Shown one piece after another: positions 1 to 7,700 of a stretch of 7,953 nt of DNA; position 1 is the first letter of the stretch, and every line of letters begins with the position of its first letter. Position numbers and translations under genes: made by a program. The DNA is from an uncultured Flammeovirgaceae bacterium (GTDB lineage Bacteria > Bacteroidota > Bacteroidia > Cytophagales > Cyclobacteriaceae): the NCBI GenBank assembly GCA_946480685.1, contig CAMLLI010000161.1:1-7953 (forward strand), in the 5' to 3' direction. The notes beneath the pieces are model-generated. The model was not told the DNA's origin, ran no database searches, and saw nothing but the letters and a program-made list of their open reading frames with translations.

Positions 1-1401
1 CTCCTGCTGATAAGTCAAACTGCTTTTGCACAGAACCCACCCGTGTTCAGTCAGTTTTTTGTCAATCCCTATCAGTTCAATCCTTCGTATGCTGCGCATC
101 GTGGCTATGCTGAAGCTAATTTATTCTATCGCAGGCAGTGGCTGGATATAAACAATACCCCTACCGTTGGCGCACTGAATATACAGGCTCCGGTAGGACG
201 AAATGTTTCGCTTGGTCTCACGGCTTATTCCGACAAGACTATATTACTCAACACCACATCGGTACTCGCTACCTTTGGTTATCGAATTCGCTTTACGCAG
301 AATCACAACCTTAACTTTGGTATATCAGCAGGGGCCGGCTTTAACTCGTTCGACTTCGCTGCGCTGGAAGACACGAGTGATCCTGCACTGGCGGGTATAA
401 CGCAGAACAATACTTTCATCAACGGGCAGTTCGGATTTAATTATCAGTTCAAGAACTTCAACATCGGTTTTGCCTTGCCTAAACTCTTTGACTCCAGACC
501 AAACAGCACAAAGGAATTTGATGATGTGAAGTTCAGTAAATTTGATAACCGCTTCGGTTCGGTGTCCTATACTTTTGATCTCGGTAGTGTAAAGGTATCT
601 CCCTATGTTATCTACCGATCGCTGGATCGAGCGCAAGATCAATGGGAAGGTCTACTTCATATATCCATTAAAGATGTAATCTGGGTTGGTGGCTCCTACC
701 GCGATGGTTATGGCGTTACCGGATTTATAGGATTGAATATAAAGAGTCTGCTGCGTATAGGCTATGCGTATGAACGACCTACCGGAGATATATCCAGCGT
801 AGCCGGCAATACCCATGAAATATACCTTGGTGCACGTCTGGGCCATCGTAACCGTGAAGATGAGATCTTCGCACAGCAGGAACATGACGACTCACTGAAA
901 GCTATAGCAAAGGCGAACAAACTGAAAGCCGATACAACCACCAACAGGAAAATATATACCGATGCACCGCCGGAGACAAAACAGGAACCAGTTATAGCAC
1001 AACAGGAACAACCGACTCCGCCGGTAGTACACAATGCTCCCCCGGTCAACGCTGATACAACTCCGGAAAAAACATCGCCGGCACGAACTGAAGTAACTCC
1101 GGTTGAACAGCAACCTGAACCACGTATTGAGCGAGAGGAAGAGAAGATCGAGGAAGAACATCCACCGGGTCACTATCTGGTGCTGGGCGTATACCAGCAT
1201 CCTGAGAACGCGCGCAAGCAGTTGAGTACACTTCGTACAAAAGGATTGACGCCATCTATACTCTACCAGGCCGAGAAGAACTATTACTATGTATATATAC
1301 ACTATTCACTGAACCGCCAGGAAGTAATTGACGAATGGAGGCGAATCCGTCAGCAAAATCAGTACTTCGGGGCTTGGATTTACACAGCCGTGAGCAAATA
1401 A
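1..1401 (+). CDS. PorP/SprF-family T9SS-associated outer-membrane protein with C-terminal SPOR-like domain (5' end missing)
   Basis: The reading frame is open from base 1 and ends at TAA 1399-1401, giving 466 visible residues. The first codons read LLLISQTAFAQ, the end of a signal peptide with cleavage expected after AFA, so only the start of the signal peptide is missing. The GTG at 43 is internal. Residues about 15-280 are an aromatic-rich, alternating beta-barrel of PorP/SprF type, opening with the typical FSQFFVNPYQFNPSYA segment. In this family such proteins sit in the outer membrane and support type IX secretion or surface attachment of exported proteins, often next to genes for large adhesins. 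Residues about 282-390 are a low-complexity linker rich in Q, P, E and T. Residues about 391-466 resemble a SPOR peptidoglycan-binding domain: HYLVLGVYQHPENARKQL, then YYYVYIHYSLNRQE and a final GAWIY. PorP/SprF proteins usually end after the barrel at about 300 residues, so the tail is an addition. The barrel call is firm; the SPOR call rests on pattern. Confidence 0.85.
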   Translation, partial: LLLISQTAFAQNPPVFSQFFVNPYQFNPSYAAHRGYAEANLFYRRQWLDINNTPTVGALNIQAPVGRNVSLGLTAYSDKTILLNTTSVLATFGYRIRFTQNHNLNFGISAGAGFNSFDFAALEDTSDPALAGITQNNTFINGQFGFNYQFKNFNIGFALPKLFDSRPNSTKEFDDVKFSKFDNRFGSVSYTFDLGSVKVSPYVIYRSLDRAQDQWEGLLHISIKDVIWVGGSYRDGYGVTGFIGLNIKSLLRIGYAYERPTGDISSVAGNTHEIYLGARLGHRNREDEIFAQQEHDDSLKAIAKANKLKADTTTNRKIYTDAPPETKQEPVIAQQEQPTPPVVHNAPPVNADTTPEKTSPARTEVTPVEQQPEPRIEREEEKIEEEHPPGHYLVLGVYQHPENARKQLSTLRTKGLTPSILYQAEKNYYYVYIHYSLNRQEVIDEWRRIRQQNQYFGAWIYTAVSK

Positions 1402-1432
1402 TGAGTAAGTAATTCCACATTCTACATACCCC

Positions 1433-1473
1433 AAAAATGGGTTTCGTTAAGGCACACGGAACCCATTTTTTTT
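1433..1473 (+). terminator. Intrinsic terminator after the PorP/SprF-like gene
   Basis: A 15-bp stem pairs 1433-1447 (AAAAATGGGTTTCGT) with 1456-1470 (ACGGAACCCATTTTT), with one G-T wobble. The loop is 8 nt (TAAGGCAC, 1448-1455), and the T run continues to 1473. It begins 31 bases after the stop codon. The A run on the left arm means it could also terminate minus-strand transcription. It separates the upstream gene from the hydrolase genes. Confidence 0.9.
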
Positions 1474-1871
1474 GTAATTATTCGATTTTATTGCAAAAAG
1501 GCACGCACGATAGTTTTTTGGGCTTCCGAAAAGATTTATTAAAAAATCCAGTAGAAACGCTTACTAATTCGTTTTTTTCGGTATACATTTATATACGAAA
1601 ACGTCACCGCGTTTTCAACTGTCTATAAAAGGTAACAAAATATTACATCCTATGGTTGGGCTTTTATCTGGATCCACGTATGTGGATTTTCCATCATGTC
1701 TGCCTATTCAAGAACCTGTATTCAAACAGGCTCCTTCAATCACTTTCTTAATATTACGTTATCCTCTTGCCAGCGTTCATGGCATAGCCAGCACAGCACT
1801 CGATCGGAAACAATTTCAAACCTTAAATACCATTATTTGAAACATTTCTAAAACCAAAAACAAATCCTCCA
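1474..1871. other. A+T-rich intergenic region, no gene recognised
   Basis: About 400 bases lie between the terminator and the first hydrolase gene. Short open frames exist (for example 1652-1840), but they show no recognisable protein features and no start context. The base composition changes visibly from the flanking coding DNA, with poly-A and poly-T runs. Two small hairpins are visible: ATCCAC-GTAT-GTGGAT at 1672-1687 and CCTGT-6 nt-ACAGG at 1715-1730. An imperfect palindrome, GTATACATTTATATAC, lies at 1581-1596. A promoter for the gene at 1872 must lie here unless transcription passes the terminator, but no good TAnnTTTG element was found. The region may be a long 5' leader or simply spacer. 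Confidence 0.6.
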
Positions 1872-4547
1872 ATGTCTATGTCTAAATGGCTTCTCAGTGG
1901 TGTGCTCAGCATGTGCTGCGTAACCACGCTCCTCGCCCAAACCCTATTATACGATAGCGGTTATTCACTTCGTAACAATCAACTTTCTCACTATTATAAG
2001 ATGGTGAGCTGGGACGATAGTCAATTCAAGGAATTCAACTATCGTTCAGTGAATGGTTCGAACGCAGTGACTGAATTCATGAACTGGCGCGCTATATTTC
2101 CTCCGGGATATCAGAAGAACGGTCCGAACAAATATCCAATGATTGTTATGCTTCACGGAGCAGGAGAATCAGGAAGATCATGGCAAGGACACTATACTTA
2201 TGCCGTTAGTGATGTTCGCTTCGACAACAACGGTCATAACCTTCTTCACGGTGGACAAGAACACCGCGATGCTGTAAACAGAGACCCTTCCAACTCCCGG
2301 GCATTTCCGGGTATCGTAATTTTCCCGCAGGTGAATCACAGTGGTGCCTGGGAAAACGGATGGAACAGCGGTGCACTGACGCAGAATGAAAACATGGCGA
2401 TCCGTGTGATCGAGTACATGGTAAATCAATACAACGCCGACATTAACCGCATTTACGTTCACGGTCTTTCCAATGGTGCAAAAGGTACCTGGGACTTCGT
2501 AGCGAAACGTCCTGATCTCTTTGCAGCGATGGCGCCTATGTCAGGTGTCGGAAGCAATCCGGATGTAATGACAACAACGTTGGTAACAACACCACTCTGG
2601 TTATTCCAGGGAAGCAATGATACCAACCCGAACCCTACATCCGCACAAAACATTATTAACCTGCTGACTTCTAAAGGAGGCAAACCCCGCTATACTTTAT
2701 ATCCGAACACTGGCCACGGTACCTGGTATGCTGCGTATGCAGAACCTGATTTCTTCTCATGGCTGCTCGCACAGGATAAAAGAAAGATATATGTATTTGG
2801 TGACGAGCCTGTATTCTGTCTCGGTGAAACCGTAAGACTTGGATTCTCTGCAGGCTTCCAGCAATATCAATGGACCTTCAACGGTGCTGATATACCGGGC
2901 GCTACTACACGCTACTATGAAGCAGGACAAGTAGGTACCTATACAGTTAAATTCAGAAGAAGCAACAATCAATGGTACGAATCGTTCGCGATCAACGTAA
3001 CATCAAAACCTGCTTCTACTTTCTCACCTTCTTTGACCAACACTGGTTCAAAAGTACTTCCGATCGATATCAGCTCGAACAACGTAGTTGACCTTGTTGC
3101 TCCTACAGGTTATAGCGAATACTACTGGTATAAAAACGGATCACAGGTTGCTACGTCAACTTCAAATGTTCGTAATATATCTACCGGTGCCGGTGCATCC
3201 GGAACAGCAGGTTCCTATACGGTACGTGTGAAAGAACCAACAGGCTGCGCAAGCTTGCAGTCTAATGCTATAACGATGGTATATACTTCGCCACACGTAG
3301 GACCAACACCTCCAACACAAGCTGTTCCTACGGTAGTGTCATCCACACAGGTAAGTTTATCATGGACAGACTCTCCTACAGAAGAGTACTACGAGATCTG
3401 GAGAAACAGAAGAGCGGCCAATGGTTATTCATCTGAACCTTATAAACTCGTGGGCATCGTTGGCCAGAATACACTGGCGTACGTGGATGCAGGTTTGAGA
3501 CCAAACGCCCAGTACTTCTTCCGCATCAGAGCCGTTGGTAACAACGATGGTCGTTTCTCAAATGAAAGACTGACTACAACTCAGGAAGACAACGTAGCAC
3601 CTTCTGCTCCTACCGATCTTGCTATCAGCAACAACGTAGGTGTACAGGCTACACTGTCATGGACGGCAGCTACAGATAACGACCAGGTAGCAAGCTATCA
3701 GATATTCCTGAACGGTGTACAGGTAGGTACATCTACTACAACATCATTTGCACTTACCAACCTGACACCTGGAGCCAGCTATACTGCAGAAGTGAAAGCG
3801 GTAGACGCACGTAACAACGTAGGTGCTGCTGGTTCTGTAGCATTTACTACGCCGGAGCTCGGACTTGCTTATACCTATTGGGAATCTGAAAGCTCATTGT
3901 CAAGTTTAGCGACATTTGATTTTGGAGAAGCACCTGCAGAGACTGGTATCGTAAACAACTTCGATATAAGCGTAAGAAATCAGAATGACTTATTTGTATT
4001 CTCATTCGATGGCTATATCCAGATCGACCAGGTAGGTTCTTATACGTTCTATACATCTTCGGATGATGGTAGCCGACTCTATATCAACGGTACCATGGTA
4101 GTGGATAACGATGGTCTGCACGGAACACAGGAACGCAGCGGTAACTATAACTTTGCTACCACGGGTCGTCACGCTATAAAAGTTACCTTCTTCGAAAACG
4201 GAGGTGGCGAAGTACTTACCGTACAGTATGACCCTGCAGGAAGTGCACCGAAGCAAACTATACCAAACGATAAATTATTCCTGGGCAATGGGGGCAGCGG
4301 TGCGCGTGTAGCCAGCGAGGGAAGTATATCGTTATATCCGAACCCGGTTACCAGTACCCTGTCCGTTGATCTCTCTAACTTCTCGGCACAAACAATCACC
4401 ATCTACGATCAGATCGGTAACCCGATCAAGAAGGTTCATGTTAACGGAGCGCAAGACATCCGGAACATCGAAGTTTCTGATCTGAAAGACGGTGCCTATA
4501 TACTGGGAGTTGACTCGAAAAGAATCAGATTCATAAAGAAAAATTGA
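1872..4547 (+). CDS. Secreted multidomain serine hydrolase/esterase with Ig-like, FN3, PA14 and T9SS type A sorting domains
   Basis: A complete 891-residue protein. Residues 1-22 are a signal peptide ending LLA, cleaved before Q23. Residues about 24-304 form an alpha/beta-hydrolase resembling the COG4099 (predicted peptidase/esterase) group. It has the oxyanion-type MLHGAGESG with H95, the nucleophile elbow GLSNG with Ser200, Asp250 in FQGSND, and His282 in TGHGTW. Two Ig-like domains (about 306-380 and 381-472), two FN3 domains (about 478-573 and 575-662) and a PA14 domain (about 663-795, with the hallmark SSDDGSRLYINGT) follow. Residues about 817-891 are a T9SS type A sorting domain: LYPNPV, TITIYDQIG, LKDGAYIL, and a basic end. 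It should cross the inner membrane by Sec and the outer membrane by the T9SS. Ester or peptide hydrolysis is expected from the fold; PA14 may bind glycans. The substrate is unknown. ATG 1872 is chosen because it gives a complete signal peptide; ATG 1878 would also work, and no Shine-Dalgarno is present. Confidence 0.92.
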   Translation: MSMSKWLLSGVLSMCCVTTLLAQTLLYDSGYSLRNNQLSHYYKMVSWDDSQFKEFNYRSVNGSNAVTEFMNWRAIFPPGYQKNGPNKYPMIVMLHGAGESGRSWQGHYTYAVSDVRFDNNGHNLLHGGQEHRDAVNRDPSNSRAFPGIVIFPQVNHSGAWENGWNSGALTQNENMAIRVIEYMVNQYNADINRIYVHGLSNGAKGTWDFVAKRPDLFAAMAPMSGVGSNPDVMTTTLVTTPLWLFQGSNDTNPNPTSAQNIINLLTSKGGKPRYTLYPNTGHGTWYAAYAEPDFFSWLLAQDKRKIYVFGDEPVFCLGETVRLGFSAGFQQYQWTFNGADIPGATTRYYEAGQVGTYTVKFRRSNNQWYESFAINVTSKPASTFSPSLTNTGSKVLPIDISSNNVVDLVAPTGYSEYYWYKNGSQVATSTSNVRNISTGAGASGTAGSYTVRVKEPTGCASLQSNAITMVYTSPHVGPTPPTQAVPTVVSSTQVSLSWTDSPTEEYYEIWRNRRAANGYSSEPYKLVGIVGQNTLAYVDAGLRPNAQYFFRIRAVGNNDGRFSNERLTTTQEDNVAPSAPTDLAISNNVGVQATLSWTAATDNDQVASYQIFLNGVQVGTSTTTSFALTNLTPGASYTAEVKAVDARNNVGAAGSVAFTTPELGLAYTYWESESSLSSLATFDFGEAPAETGIVNNFDISVRNQNDLFVFSFDGYIQIDQVGSYTFYTSSDDGSRLYINGTMVVDNDGLHGTQERSGNYNFATTGRHAIKVTFFENGGGEVLTVQYDPAGSAPKQTIPNDKLFLGNGGSGARVASEGSISLYPNPVTSTLSVDLSNFSAQTITIYDQIGNPIKKVHVNGAQDIRNIEVSDLKDGAYILGVDSKRIRFIKKN

Positions 4548-4569
4548 TTTTTTATCCCGTCTGTTTTAT

Positions 4570-4601
4570 AAAAACGCTGCCTTAACACGGCAGCGTTTTT
4601 T
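4570..4601 (+). terminator. Intrinsic terminator after the first hydrolase gene
   Basis: A perfect 12-bp stem pairs AAAAACGCTGCC (4570-4581) with GGCAGCGTTTTT (4589-4600). The loop is 7 nt (TTAACAC) and one more T follows. It starts 22 bases after the TGA at 4545-4547. Its strength suggests that the downstream paralogue is not co-transcribed with this gene. Confidence 0.92.
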
Positions 4602-4632
4602 ATTTCACACGTTTGATTACGCTAAAAACAAA

Positions 4633-4642
4633 GTATATATAC
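4633..4642. repeat. 10-bp perfect palindrome in the promoter region
   Basis: GTATATATAC reads the same on both strands. It lies about 80 bp upstream of the proposed -7 element. A related but interrupted GTATA-6 nt-TATAC occurs at 1581-1596, upstream of the other hydrolase gene. Alternating TA sequence makes chance occurrence likely in A+T-rich DNA, so an operator role is only a possibility. Confidence 0.3.
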
Positions 4643-4680
4643 CAACACACGGTCACACGATGAGTTTAAAAAAATAAAAA

Positions 4681-4719
4681 GTTACTTTTTTATTACATCA
4701 GTTATATATCGTTACTTTT
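4681..4719 (+). repeat. Direct repeat GTTACTTTT, 30-bp spacing, overlapping the promoter
   Basis: The 9-mer GTTACTTTT occurs at 4681-4689 and again at 4711-4719, exactly 30 bp apart (close to three helical turns). The second copy contains most of the -7 element TACTTTTG. The first reads TACTTTTT, one base off the consensus. It could be a second, weaker promoter element, a regulator half-site, or coincidence in T-rich DNA. Confidence 0.45.
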
Positions 4720-4720
4720 G
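4689..4720 (+). promoter_or_regulatory. Bacteroidota-type promoter for the second hydrolase gene
   Basis: TACTTTTG at 4713-4720 matches the Bacteroidota primary-sigma -7 consensus TAnnTTTG at all six fixed positions. A T-rich stretch ends at 4691, 21 bp upstream, where the -33 element (TTTG/TTG) is expected; here it reads TTT without the G. Transcription would start near 4727, leaving a leader of roughly a dozen bases before ATG 4739, or about 27 before ATG 4754. The site lies downstream of the terminator at 4570-4601, consistent with an independent transcription unit. Confidence 0.7.
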
Positions 4721-4738
4721 TAGGTCTATAACTGTTTA

Positions 4739-7700
4739 ATGGCTTTATTCTCTATGTCCTTACCTAAGTCTCTTGCTGTGGCAATGGTATATCTTATTGC
4801 CGCGCTCTCCGCTCCTGTTTTTGCTCAATCGGTTATCCACTACGACAGTGGGTATACACTTCGGAACAATCAACTCAGTCACTATTACAAGATGGCAAGT
4901 TTTACAAACGAAGCTCGTTTTCGTGAGTATACTTACTGGAAAAGCAATGGCGCTGTTGTTGAAGAGTTTTTGAATTTCAGAGTAATGTTCCCCAACGGGT
5001 ATAACAAGAAAGATACTGTTACCAAGTATCCCTTGATACTCATGTTGCACGGTGCCGGTGAATCCGGCCGCTCATGGGCAGGACGTTACGATTATACTCC
5101 GGAAGATCTGCAGTATGATAACAACAGTACCAACACAGCACATGCCGGCCCTTCGCATGCAGCGGCTATCGTAAAACCAGCTTCTGATCCGAAATCATTT
5201 CCCGGTATAGTCATCATGCCGCAGGTAAGTCACAGCGGTAGCTGGCAAAATGGTTGGGAAGATGGCAACCTTAGCGACAACATGCGCATGACCATCGGCA
5301 TTGTAGAACACTTCATTAAAAACTACAATGTTGACCAGGACCGTGTTATCGTACACGGACTTTCCAACGGAGGAAAAGGTTCGTGGGATGCCGCAGCAAA
5401 ACGACCTGACCTGTTCGCTGCAATGTTACCAATGTCTGGTGTAGGAACTAACAACGAAGCCATGTCAGATATACTGGTGACCATGCCTATATGGTTATTC
5501 CAGGGAGGTACCGATACAAACCCGAGACCACAAGCGGCACAAGATCTCATCGATGTACTGAAGAGTAAAGGCGCAGCTCCTATTTATACCCTGTACCCTA
5601 CTTTAGGACACGGTACCTGGACAACTGCCTATGCCGAGAACAACTTCTTCCCATGGATAAAAGCGCAGAACAAAAAGAATATATATGTATTCGGAGGCGC
5701 TACTGAAATTTGTGAGAACGGTTCAATCAAACTTGGTTTCTCCGATGGCTTCCTCGGCTATCAATGGACTTACAACGGAACCGATATACCCGGGGCTACC
5801 ACGCGTTTCTATACGTTGAATCAAACCGGTATATATACTGTTAAATTCCAGAGACGCAACGGTAAATGGGCCGAATCATATCCGGTTAACATAACGCCTA
5901 AATCTGCATCAACCTTATCTCCTACTCTTGCCAATACAGGTACACGTATTCTTCCGATCGACTTTAACGGTGCGAAGAATGATACACTGAAGCTTACAGC
6001 GCAGGAAGGATTCTCAACATACTACTGGTATAAAGACGGAACGCCATTTGATACCACTACTACAAGAACAAAGATTGCATACTTCCTGAATGCTTCCGGT
6101 ACAGCGGGTACAACGGCTGAAGCCGGTAGCTATGCTGTGAAAGTACGCGAGAGCTCAGGCTGTTTAAGTTTACTGTCTGCTCCGATAACGGTAAGTTATA
6201 TTAACCCGCACGTTCTGCCAACAGCTCCTACGGTAGCAACCAACGGCATTACTGCAGTATCTGAAACAGAAGCAAGAATCTCATGGACGGATAACTCCAC
6301 AAACGAAGAATACTTCGAGATCTGGAGAAACCGTAACAACGCAAACGGCTATACCAGCGAACCGTATAAAATGGTTGCTATAGTTCCTGCCAATTCAACT
6401 TCATACAACGATAAAGGTTTACGTCCGATGGCACGTTACTTCTATCGCGTGCGTGCTGTTGGATCGGGTGACGGAAGATTTGCGACTGAGCGATCAATCA
6501 CCTTACCGAATGATCTGATCAAACCAAGTGTACCGGGTAACGTAACAGTTACGAATGTTACCGATACACAGATCTCCATATCATGGGATGCATCAACCGA
6601 TAATGATCGTGTAGCGAAGTATGAAGTATATGAAGGCTCTAACCTCATAAACGGAAATGTTACTACTACAAGCTATACCTTTACGAACCTTGCTCCGAAT
6701 ACAACATACTTCTTAAACGTACGTGCTGTTGATTCGCGTGGTAATTTCTCTGACTTCCCCGGCACTGCACTGCAGGCAACAACATTGTCACCTCAGAATG
6801 GTTTGAATTATTCGTACTACGAACCCCTCACGGTACCGAATACATTTACACTGGCGAGTTACTTTGCGTCAACACAAACACCGGTGAAGCAAGGCACTGT
6901 TAGCAACGTGGATATAACCGTACGAAACAGAAACATCAAATTCGTTTTTGTATTCGAAGGCTTTATTCAGATCGATCAGACTGGTAACCATATATTCTAT
7001 ACCCGTTCGGATGATGGCAGCCGTTTATATTTAGATGGTGTCCTCCAGGTCGACAATGATGGACTGAAGACTGCACCTCTTGAAAAAAGTAAAACGGTAA
7101 ACATTACTACCACTGGTAAACATGCTATACGCATCGAGTACTTCTATGCGAACAGCTTGGCACAGACCATGACGGTACAATATGATCCGCCAGGAACAGC
7201 TTCAGGTCAGGGTAAACAAACTATACCAAACTCGAAACTCTTCCGCACGGGTGCTACGCCTGTAACATACTACTCAAAAGCTACAGGTAATTTACAAGAC
7301 CTGGCTACATGGGGAACCAACACCAACGGTACGGGTACTGCTCCGGCAAACTTTACCAACGGTTTCCAATACTATAACATTCAGAACCGCTCCGGTGTAG
7401 TGCCTCTCGATGCGGCATGGGCTGTAACAGGAGCTGGTTCAAAAATTACAGTAGGTACAGGTATAACATTGGATGTGAACGCTCCGCTTACCGGTAAACT
7501 GGAAGCAAAAGATAACGCTACCATTAACCTGAACAACACCACGATTCCGTCCTTCGGAGTATTGGCAACTACATCTACTGTAAACTTCAATGTAGACGGT
7601 GCTGTTCCTACAGGTTCATACGGTAATCTGAATCTCAATACACCGCTTTCAATCAAGTCACTTCCGCTGAGCTCAATCAAAGTAAAAGGAAATCTTACGG

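Noticed and set aside
762..1302. Overlapping minus-strand open frames under the PorP/SprF-like linker
   Set aside because: They are antisense to a supported gene. Their cysteine- and leucine-rich translations reflect the Q/E/T-rich linker codons read backwards.
43..1401. GTG at 43 as the start of the PorP/SprF-like gene
   Set aside because: The frame is open upstream and encodes the end of a signal peptide (QTAFAQ). Starting at 43 would leave an outer-membrane barrel without an export signal.
1437..1628. 63-codon open frame on the + strand
   Set aside because: It begins inside the terminator stem, has low-complexity A+T-driven content and no recognisable protein features.
1832..1839. ATTATTTG as a -7 promoter element for the gene at 1872
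   Set aside because: It matches only the TTTG half of TAnnTTTG, lacks the TA, and has no -33 element at proper spacing.
1652..1840. 62-codon open frame on the + strand
   Set aside because: No ribosome-binding context, no signal peptide and no recognisable motif. It fits a chance open frame in non-coding DNA, though a decayed gene cannot be excluded.
1911..1919. Cysteine pair in the signal peptide (C15, C16) as a lipoprotein site
   Set aside because: The preceding residues LSM do not form a lipobox, and a normal signal peptidase I site (LLA before Q23) follows.
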